Positions 55,151-64,000 of a stretch of 64,000 nt of DNA are shown in pieces; the first letter of the stretch is position 1, and each line of letters begins with the position of its first letter. Where the stretch lies: the NCBI GenBank assembly GCA_002633025.1, contig NMRB01000117.1, forward strand, positions 310,815-374,814. Reading direction: 5' to 3'. A program made the position numbers and the translations under genes. The notes beneath the pieces are model-generated. The model had not been told where the DNA came from, did not search any database, and saw only the letters and a program-made list of their open reading frames with translations. The stretch comes from Notospermus geniculatus. Taxonomy: Eukaryota; Nemertea; Pilidiophora; Heteronemertea; Lineidae.

Positions 55151-57168
55151 TTGTACAAGTGTTCCACGGGTAGTGCCCAGTACCTGCACATACATGCAGT
55201 TCACTATGATGCACAACTAAGAACTACGTAACGTATATTGCCACATTAACTCTCTATAATGACTGAAAGATAATGGCAACGACCTCATCACGCCACCTAT
55301 TGCCCCCAAGGGAACATACTTATGGCGCACGTAGCGATAATTGCGCACAACTCCACATCCATCATCAGAAAAGTGTCAGAATTTTGTGTCGTGGGACGTC
55401 ATGCCAGACGCTGAAGCTCAAGGCACATATGTCAGTTCTTGCCAAAAATGATGACTTTCAATGAGATGACAGATTCAACAGCAACGACGAGCCATGGTCT
55501 TCCGTGTATATCAGTGTTTCCGTGTCAGAGATAGCTAGAACAAAAGTCTGTTACTCCTGTTTCATATTGTACCCATGAGGGGAAACCCTGATAAACGGGA
55601 ACACCCTAGTACTTTACCCCTGTACGGTCGTACGTTTGGAAAAAAAACTGTTGTTGACAGACACCAAACTTTTCGGTAAATTGACTCCGCCATGACTAAC
55701 AACGTCTAATTCTGCAACAACCAGTCATTATAGGCATAATTCAGTATGGGAAAAAAGTGACAGTCACGCCACATACTGCCTCGAGATAGATCAAAAGAAC
55801 GTTGATAAGGTACAATTTTAAAATCAATATCCAGATTAACCCTAAAAGACTTTATTGCATGATGTGACAAAACATTGGCGCTTAATTCTAATGGTACTCC
55901 CTTTGATAAAAACAATACACAAATACTCTATTCCAAAATCATGTAATTTTACCACCATCCGATGTTTGTCCATTTCAGGTCATTGGGGACGCCTGTAGCT
56001 CAATCATCATAAGAAAATTCATCCAAAATGATCATCTAATAGTGCATGATGGATAGCTGTGTTCAGAATGAAAAATACCACGAACCCAGCAAAGATGCCG
56101 ACGAGTACAATATCACACAATGGATCATCAATGACGTCAAGAGCCGGTTTGCCATACTGACTTTATTCATCCGGGAAGCCTTCCCGATCGATCAAGCTAA
56201 TCAATACTGGTCATCGCCCACAGGAGATAGGAGCCAATATCAAGTTATCCTCCGGGTAGACCAACCTCATATTGGACATACAAGGAAGTATAATGGATGT
56301 CTTCTGTTTAAAAAGCCGATTGGAACACATTGGCTGGATTCAATATCCTTTGGAGCAAGAAAGGATAGGCCCGGGGCGCCGTGCAGCAGTTTGAGAATAT
56401 CATTGGCTGAAGCCTCCCGTTCACCATTTGGTTGATTTGAAGGCCTGTTAGGCCTATCGTTTGAGATACCTTTGGCTCCAGTGTTAGCGTCCTTTTGCCA
56501 ACTGGCCTGCATTCTTCAGATGCTATTTTACTCATACAAATGGAGTTTTCAAGGATCATCATGCGAAATGCTTTTGAAAGAAAAGATCCTTTTTGTGAAA
56601 TCACCATTTCTGACCTTCAGCGCATCCCTAAAGAACGAGACGAGTCAGACCTATGGAATGACCAGGATACAGAGATTTACTTGAATCGAATTCAGAGGAT
56701 TCAGATCTGCCAAGTCCGAAATAAGAGTACTAGTCCTCCCAGCAGAATTGAATGCAAAGAGTTAGGTTCGATATAAAAAAAATGTGCCTTTAGTACGTGG
56801 CATCATCAGACCACTGCGGAGCACACCTCGCTCACTTCACCAGCTATTCACTGTCAGTTCAATATTCAATATTCCAGCGACCCATTTCCATGCCAGGGTT
56901 GCCAAGTTGTCTCCCTACGTCAGACACTCGGTATTAAATCTATAACAGGCAGCTACAGCAATCAATGGAGCCCCATCAATCAGTCATGCATCGGCTGGCA
57001 CGGAAACCTAAACAAGGACGCTTATGTGGGGGCATTCTACGTCTGTAGCAGATGGTTCCAATCCCTTGATGAAATTTGCTTGGTCGTCTCAGCACGGTTA
57101 TGGCCATAACAAACACCATTTCTTTATGAATGTTTCCTGCAGAATCACGAGGGGGACTCTGAGACATT
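55151..57168. other. no gene recognised
   Basis: A 129-codon frame at 56046-56435 and a 93-codon frame at 56495-56776 are the longest. The second has charged protein-like stretches (RKDPFCEITISDLQRIPK) and a CTTCAG just upstream, but no family is recognised and neither is called. Confidence 0.35.
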
Positions 57169-57286
57169 GGGTCATATGAATAAAGACTAGCAAATGCTTT
57201 TACTTCAACTTTGTACAGCATTGCCTAGTGCATTTGTATTGCAAAATTCAAGTAAAAGCATTTGCTAGTCTTTATTCATATGACCC
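57169..57286. repeat. foldback element, family of 39188-39297
   Basis: The arms of about 36 bases begin GGGTCATATGAATAAAGACT on both sides. The core is shared with the element at 39188. The flanks show no CTG/CAG duplication, which separates it from the GGNCC group. Confidence 0.85.
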
Positions 57287-59185
57287 AGAGTTTGACAATC
57301 TTGCTGCCGCCCTCTTTGGGGAGAGGGTGTAACCAAAACACTGTTCTTCGCGATGCAATGAACTCAAAGACTCCTCAGCTGATGGTATAGTTGAGAATTA
57401 GTCTCCAATATTTCTACATACCAATCAAAGCACATGCAAATGGACCGCCGTTTTTTTGCACTCAAGTACACTCAACCGCAGGTAACGCGTAATTACACTG
57501 TATGTCAAAGCTGGACATTCCTTCATATTGTACACAAAACGGGGACACGCATTGCCATGTACAATGAGTATATGGCTGCATGTCCCCAATTAGTCGGAAT
57601 AGAACTGACATGTCCGCCGCAAATCGACTAATCGTGGACATTACGTTTGATCCTATTCAAGTGATGTCATCAGCTGAAAACTATAGTCTATTGACTCTGC
57701 ATGGATTTTCAATTGGGGGGGGGGGGCGTCTACAATGCTCGTGGATCCAGAGTAATTTGGTGTTTTTTCACACTTAATTCCACGATTGGCACCAAATACA
57801 AAAACTCCCACTCCCACTTTTATTGCTTGAAGGAAGTATCCCGAGGTGCATTCCATCGAATATCCTCTGCACGCTGGCTTGTCACACACCATGCTGCTGG
57901 CATTCATATATGATCACTCATCAGCCATGCGTCTCCCCCTTAACACGAGTACATTACAAAATTATGGCCCATCAACAATTGTACAGTCTACAATCATTAA
58001 ATATGATTGACTATCAAATGGTTTGCCTGTAGATTGCAGTCTATTTTCACTAATGGCGTAATGGCTCGACAGCATTATTAGTCAAATCAATGCTACATAC
58101 AAATCGGAATGGATATATTGTGAGAGCCATTCGGATGGGTACGACTTACAAGTGGGCAATCTTGATCCAAATATTATTATTGTGATTACTAGGCCACCTC
58201 TGAAGTAGGACCAATAAGTACGTTAGACATGGTTCAAATGGTGTCAGTGATATGGTCATACATGTATATACATGTACAAGAAGTTTTCAGTGGAGCATGT
58301 GTGGGATATCTCTAACCCCAAATTTGTTGTACATGTATTATTGTTACCAACTATTACGGGTACCGGTTATTGTTGTTACGAAACACTGTTTTTTCGCCTT
58401 TTCGCATTGTACCCATGGCAAGTACACAGAGAGCCGCCCACACGGAAGGCAAACATGCCAACCACACTAGACCTGCAAGAAAATCAACACGGTCTGTTTT
58501 TTTACATATTCAGATGAAAGGGTAGAAAAGCAATGTTGTTTGCGGCCTATTCATCACAAATCACAAGCAGGAAGAAATATGTTCTTTAGGAATGTTTCGC
58601 AAACATTCTACTTGCCGTTGGCTGCATTGTCGGGTGCAACATGGTCTGTTCACAATCAGCGTTTGTAAAGGAGAGTTTTGACATATACTGATCGGAACAA
58701 CGTAAAACAAATAAAATCTACGGTTGCAATATTTGTTCTATGTTCAACCTTGATATTTTTCCATGAACTACTAACAAGTAAGTTTTCTTATGATTTTTCA
58801 TTCTAGGTAACAGTACTTCTGTCATACTATTATTGATGCGACAACATCTTCGGATAACATCTTCGAACCATGTCAACAATGACTTCGTTTTCTCGCAACA
58901 ATCTACCAAAAATGTCAGATTTTTTTTTCTGATCACCAGTTTCCGTGGAGTACTTCCTTCATTAAATACCTCACACGGTAAATTGCTGTTCGCTATATCT
59001 GTCAGACATGGCATTATGATTCCGGTACTGCCGTGTCTATGATTACCCTCTGACTTAACACACGTAAATCATTCAGCGTTGATTGTCTAAAATGACAGCA
59101 GCAAAATGATAAGAGCTGAGACGACCAGCCAGAGCCCCCTTATTAGTCTTTTAACCCTAGTTCTACTGGGGATATACCAGGAGCG
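57287..59185. other. no gene recognised
   Basis: Non-coding, with a G-run at 57714-57726. Overlapping short frames on both strands lack domains. Confidence 0.4.
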
Positions 59186-59580
59186 AAGGTGCCATTGGTT
59201 CCCGATTTCACCGTTAGGAGTAAATCCTTGATTGAGCGCCCGTCGCACGGTCCATATCTAGTGTCCGTCACCCAGCCGGAATTGCGAATCTGGAGCGGGA
59301 ATCGCAAAGCGTTTTTGTGTAGCAACATTGCGGAACAAAACGGCTGACTGCGCGAGACTCTCCATAATCACGAGATCCGAAAAAGCAGCCGATGATTGGT
59401 CGGTCGCATTCAACAAAAGAGCAATCAATGGTTTTTCAACCAATCAATGCGTTCTTCAGCAGCTGCTTTTTTTCGGACGCCCAAGCGATTCGATTATGGA
59501 CCAAGCACGGCCGGTCTCAGTTACTGTAATCAGCCCTACCGGTAAAACTGGGAACCAATCTTGCGTAGAAGCAGCAACTC
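59186..59580. repeat. imperfect foldback element of about 390 bases
   Basis: ATTGGTTCCCGATTTCACCG on the left pairs with the inverted ATTGGTTCCCAGTTTTACCG on the right. Further pairing includes GCACGGTCCATA with the inverse of TATGGACCAAGCAC. Confidence 0.6.
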
Positions 59581-62500
59581 GCACATACATATAGGGACTT
59601 GAACAGAAAATATGGTTATGAGCTACGGAAGCTGACTTCTTCAGCTACACCCACGTGCTGGTTACTTATCTGACCACTTGGCAAATATAGCTCATTAAAG
59701 GTGCCACGTGTTTCTTCTTTTATTCACAGTGATCACTTACAAGTGACGTCTGATATTTCAAAAGGTAATTTCAAACCGCTGTGGGTGAAAATACTGGTAC
59801 TGGAACCTCAAAATTGAATCATTCAAATATAGAAGACTTGGAGAAGAAATCTGACATTTCACTTTGTCTCATTACCAAAGGAGAGGTATCAAAATTCAAA
59901 GCGAGGCAGAATGTGATCATTAAAAGCCAGGGGTCATCAAGAGACTTGCAAAACACGTCTGTTAAGCTCAGAACCAGACTATGTCTAACAATGTTTTCAT
60001 CAAGAGTTTGTCTTCTCTGACAAAATGACTCACTGGCGTAGATTGTCTATAGCTTCTCAATCTATTATAAGGAAACCCAAAAATCGGTCTGTGTTGAGTT
60101 GGGAAGGTCAGTGGTTGAACATTCTGGGATGGATACCATTGCTGCTGAGCAACGTCTTCTTTCTGCAACATGAAGAAGTCGACCCAAACCAATGCCACAA
60201 TCAAGACCTTTCCAACTGCGGCGGTCGAACACTTTTCACCATATGACGTAAGAAGCTGGCACGCTGACACGCTAAGCTGGTCAAGCGGGCTATGGCACCA
60301 AAAGTTTAGTTAAAGTAATTGTCTGAGAGAATGCGTTTGGTAGTGTTATATCATGCTTGGACAATGAATGGCCACGACGTCATGTTGGAGAACTCGCAGG
60401 CCACCATGTTTCTTGGAAAGGTCACTTATCATTTGCTTATTGTAGCTCACTCGGTTATCATATGAGGCCGACCATCACCTCCGCTGCGAAGAACGGTAGG
60501 TTTCATCAGCAGATACTCCAAACCTGACAAAATTTGTTACGTCATCAAAAGAATACATGTATTCCCTAATTACAAAAAAGCATTTCAGCCTAAAGCAGCG
60601 ATAACTTCTGACATGTCTGAACAACTAATGACCAAATGCTTCGCTCAAAGTTCAAATACCACTCACGTTGTCATTGTAAGTGTCTCAAATGTGCTAAAGC
60701 GTTCTCTCGTAATTGCCACATTTGTCGCTGATCAAAGGAGGAATTCTCCATTAGCACCCTCCGCGAAAGGTTTCTTAGATTGCCTTTAGAAAGAGCAAGT
60801 GCTTTCTAAGCTTTCAAAGAGCAGTCAAACTTTGAAAGATCACCTCACCTGGTGTTTTCGTGCATATTTTGGCACATTATGAGCAGTGATAAAACCTATT
60901 AACCACGTTCCTTCTTTCACATCGACTGCGGTAATTTTTTGCTGCTGTAACCAAGTGAACTGGAAAGGGGACGATTTCCTAACTATTTTACCAAGCAATT
61001 TTCAACAGATGACCACCGACAACCGGAAACTGTAACACGAATTTCTCCAGACAGCCAGAAATCTCCAGACAGTTCTGATATCGCAGCATGATCACCGTTG
61101 TAGAATGTCTGTAATAACGACACTGTCGGGACAGACAATTGCCCTACTCAACGAGAGCCCCTCATTACATGTATTTAGAGGAAAATTGAACAGGAGCTAG
61201 CTTCAATTTAGGACCAAATTTTGGCGTCCTTTTCTGAGTGGTGTCCTGTAGGCAGACCTGACTACCAACTTGGAGAGTTTCCTTGTGAGACCGTTTGAAC
61301 AGCCCAAGTGCAAAGAAGCAATGCCATCTCGTGACAAGTCGCTGAAATGCAACAAGTTATGCTGCCTGTCGATTTCACAGGTTTATGAGCCACCTACCAG
61401 TAAGCAATGAAACTAAACAAAATACTTTTATCCTCAATCACTATGAGTAACTTCCTTGGGAAACTTGGGAAATTTGAGACTACAGGAAATGATCGCTCAC
61501 ACACCGGATCAAGTACATCAACAGAGGCATGACAGGCAATTTCAAAATGACAAAAAAGTAATAACAAAGTTGTTATTTTCACCTCTGACGAAGGAAAATG
61601 GTGCTGTACAGTGACTACTTTCCCGGAAGTCTTACAATTGCATATGAAATAAAGAATTGTCAGAGATACCTTTCTTTGAAGTCAACCTAAAGAAATAGCC
61701 ACGAGTTCCTGAGGACATTTTAGGTTTCTATACGCATCTCCAACGCTCAACAGTGGAAAAGCTGCCGCTGCGAGATTCTCTGGTACATACATTGTATAAT
61801 TTAAAGCCGGACATCCCTTGATTGATGGCGTGAGGCCACAAGCCAGGGCACACTGCAGTAGAATGCTGTGCAAAACTGAAACCAGCAAGTTTAAGGATCT
61901 CTTGTGGATGACAAGGAGAAAGAAAAAAAGAAGTGTTGTAGTGTGTCAAGGAAATGGTAATGAAGAAGGGCAGGTAATGCGAAAAGCTGGGGTAAAGGCT
62001 GTGGGAAGTGTGGGAGGTGGGTGTGACGCAATCTGAAGGGTGGAATGACGTGGGATGTGAAATGGCGGGTTCTGGGACATCGTGGATTGAACTAGGCAAA
62101 CATGCACGGGCCGTAGAATGGAGGGATGAACGAGGCTAACAGGCTAACATGTAATGGTGGAGATGTGAAATGAACTCGGCAAACCTGGCAGAGTGTGGAA
62201 TCTATCAGGAAAATGAATGAAAAAGGAAGGAATGGAGTTGGCTACCAAGACTGGAAAGGACACGACAGGACGAATAAAGGGAAGATTGAAAGGGTAAATT
62301 TCCGTAACAAATTAGAAGACTGAATACGACCAAGTGAGAGAGAAAGTGGGCACAAGAATGTTGGAATGTGAATGCGTAAATAGTCAGTGACAGAGGGGGA
62401 ATTCGTAGGATGGCCATAGGTTGTAAGAGGTGAAATTAAAAAGACTTGAGATGAGTGAAATGAACTGGTCTCCTCCACAGAGCAGACAAATGGCTATTTT

Positions 62501-62637
62501 GCCTGTCCCAAGCGCCGTCGTGGGCTTTGCTCCACACATCGATTCATAATCCATGAAAACTGGGTAGTGGGTCCAACATTGGGCTCACTCTGAGGACAGG
62601 TGCTGTGAAATCGACACGGGGGAGAGAATGTACCTAC
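59581..62637. other. no gene recognised; expected intron of the minus-strand gene
   Basis: If the candidate exon at 62638-62709 is real, this stretch would be its first intron or hold later exons. Minus-strand frames at 61682-61888 (YVPENLAAAAFPLLSVGD) and 61394-61582 were examined, but no exon could be supported. Confidence 0.35.
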
Positions 62638-62709
62638 CTGTATTTCCGCGTTGATATTCATGCCCGTTGTCTTAGAGTTGGACCGTCCAGACCTACCCGA
62701 TGCCGCCAT
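62638..62709 (-). CDS. candidate first coding exon of an unidentified gene
   Basis: Reading left from the ATG at 62709, 24 codons give MAASGRSGRSNSKTTGMNIN followed by AEIQ, then a near-ideal donor CAG|GTAGGT at 62638/62637, in phase 0. The start lies in ATGGCGGCA, a YY1-like motif common at first exons of housekeeping genes. The remaining exons would lie at lower coordinates but were not found. The protein is not recognised. Evidence is the splice site and start context only. Confidence 0.4.
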
Positions 62710-63407
62710 GCTACCACCTCTAAGCTCTGGAAAGTCATAATGACAGGTTCTTAGTCATTGTCCTGTACCATCGTCTGCCTAGACTAAACATCGTCCCACG
62801 TGCATTCTTAAATTCCTGATAGCTAGACCGATAGCCTTCGCCGCCTATATCAGCCATAAAGACCAACAATTTACGGGATTTCCCCTCAGCCAGAGCAGCT
62901 ATTAAACCTCGTTCCTTGGCAACCTGTCTTCACCCACGTTCCGGGAGACACGAGCCCAGTGATGGCGGTTAGCCTTATCGGACAACATTATCAATTACTA
63001 GCTTTCGTAACTATGATTAATAACGCTGTCAGAACTTGATAACAGTAATAATGTCATTTTTCTACAAGACCGATGACAGGCCGGCACAGCCTGAAAGAGG
63101 TACATGTATGATTCAACCAACATCCTGAGGAGGGAATCCACAGGAACGATGTAAATGCCGGACGGTGGTTGACGGTAAAATTGATGATCCATCCAAACAA
63201 GATGAAGAGATTAGTGTTCGGCATTTAGAGCTGCATCAAATACGACATCTTTGGCTCTTACATTATTGGAGGATTTCAACGCAAATCCATCGAGAACATC
63301 AGGCAGGCCCATCGGTAAAACATGCGATTTTCTTAGAATGAATGGTAGAAACTACAGGGAATCTCGTCTACAGCACACGAGTAAAGGCCTGGTAGATTAC
63401 CATCCAG
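62710..63407. other. no gene recognised
   Basis: The left part would be the promoter and 5' UTR of the candidate minus-strand gene. Nothing else is supported. Confidence 0.35.
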
Positions 63408-63732
63408 TATTATTGCACAATATGGGGCTCAAGTGGGGTCATGTGGTTCTGGCATGATGGTTAGAAGAAAAGAAGTCAATCTCCAGAATTCACGAATTTT
63501 CGACCCCAACCGGGGTCTTTTTCAAGTGGAACTTTACAATCTGAAACTTCCACAATCTAAAGTTCCACTTGAAAAAGACCCCGGTTGGGGTCGAAAATTC
63601 GTGAATTCTGGAGATTGACTTCTTGCTTATTATCATTTTGTGTGTCAATTTTGTGCTTTTCTGTATCATGGTTAGAAGAAAAATGGGCAATAAATAATAT
63701 TGCCAATTTTGATTCTCATATCGTGCATTACA
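63408..63732. repeat. copy of the 26165 element, split by an inserted foldback
   Basis: The left half (TATTATTGCACA to TTAGAAGAAA) and the right half (AATATTGCCAATTTTGATTC onward) match the intact copy at 26165-26290. Between them sit about 200 extra bases bounded by two copies of ATGGTTAGAAGAAAA (63456-63470 and 63668-63682). Confidence 0.7.
63470..63624. repeat. perfect 66-base inverted repeat
   Basis: The arms 63470-63535 and 63559-63624 match exactly, around a 23-base loop. The arm contains CCAGAATTCACGAATTTTCG and CCCCAACCGGGGTC. The transcript would be a long perfect hairpin. Confidence 0.9.
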
Positions 63733-64000
63733 TGTAGTTTCGTCTTTCCGAATGATGTAACCTGGTTATGCAATATAGGTTTCTTTGGCTCTTGACCACC
63801 GGTTCACCTTTTTCTGTGTGTGAAGGGTGCTTGAGGGTTTAAATTTCTTTTAATCTCCTGGATTTAGGCCTGGACGATGAGAGATGACCGCCTGTGATTA
63901 TCCTGCATGTACACGTCAGCGGCTAAAGAGTGTACAGGCAGCAAAACTATACATTTTTTGTGTGCCTTGAATCTGAACTAAGAAATGTTGTTCGTTTCTA

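Noticed and set aside
56046-56776. Two frames of 129 and 93 codons as exons
   Set aside because: No family recognised and no convincing splice sites or conserved motifs.
61394-61888. Downstream exons of the candidate gene starting at 62709
   Set aside because: Frames look partly protein-like, but phase, acceptors and donors could not be matched convincingly.

Overview
This window looks like nuclear DNA from a marine invertebrate deuterostome, most likely an echinoderm or a relative such as a hemichordate or amphioxus. The reasons are a tandem array of large Toll-like receptor (TLR) genes with intronless coding regions (families of this kind are known to be expanded in sea urchins and amphioxus), a Di-Ras GTPase that reads almost like the vertebrate protein, frequent short palindromic words such as GTAGGCCTAC and TACATGTA, and very many small foldback transposons. 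The species cannot be fixed from the sequence. Single ambiguous bases (n) occur near 23902, 31389, 37835, 51523 and 52404, so this is probably draft or shotgun-quality sequence.

Region 1 (about 0.8-18.6 kb) is a TLR cluster, all on the plus strand: TLR-A (1297-3858), TLR-B (5021-7549), TLR-C (9251-11833) and TLR-D (14742-17219). Each has a signal peptide, an LRRNT cap, a long leucine-rich-repeat ectodomain, one LRRCT, one membrane segment and a cytoplasmic TIR domain. TLR-D carries a 2-base insertion that changes the frame inside the TIR domain and removes the last strand and the FW (box 3) motif. A broken 3' end of a fifth copy lies at 13117-13287. TLR-B, -C and -D share an upstream non-coding exon with a strong splice donor, a 5' UTR intron of different length in each gene, and a splice acceptor 112-152 bases before the start codon; TLR-A shows the same acceptor. 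The intron length differences come from foldback transposons. The downstream flanks of TLR-C and TLR-D are copies of one another, and the region before TLR-D is a copy of the region between TLR-A and TLR-B, so the cluster grew by block duplication and recombination.

Region 2 (18.6-24.5 kb) holds a 780-base nested foldback, further foldbacks, and a single-exon Di-Ras GTPase gene on the minus strand (23302-23898).

Region 3 (24.5-64 kb) is gene-poor. It contains satellite-like tandem repeats (24.5-25.2, 37.3-37.8 and 54.6-55.1 kb), a degenerate telomere-like patch (31.2-31.4 kb), three copies of a tRNA-derived SINE-like family, many foldback elements, a perfect 66-base inverted repeat near the right edge, and a candidate first coding exon of an unidentified gene on the minus strand (62638-62709).

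The TLRs are predicted cell-surface or endosomal pattern receptors signalling through TIR adaptors. Their TM-TIR parts are nearly identical while parts of the ectodomains differ, which fits one signalling output read through varied recognition surfaces. The most unusual signals are the TIR frameshift in TLR-D, the BB-loop proline replaced by valine in all copies, a shared upstream ORF in the spliced leaders, and a set of foldback transposons that share only short GGNCC-type ends and 3-base CTG/CAG target duplications while their interiors are unrelated.
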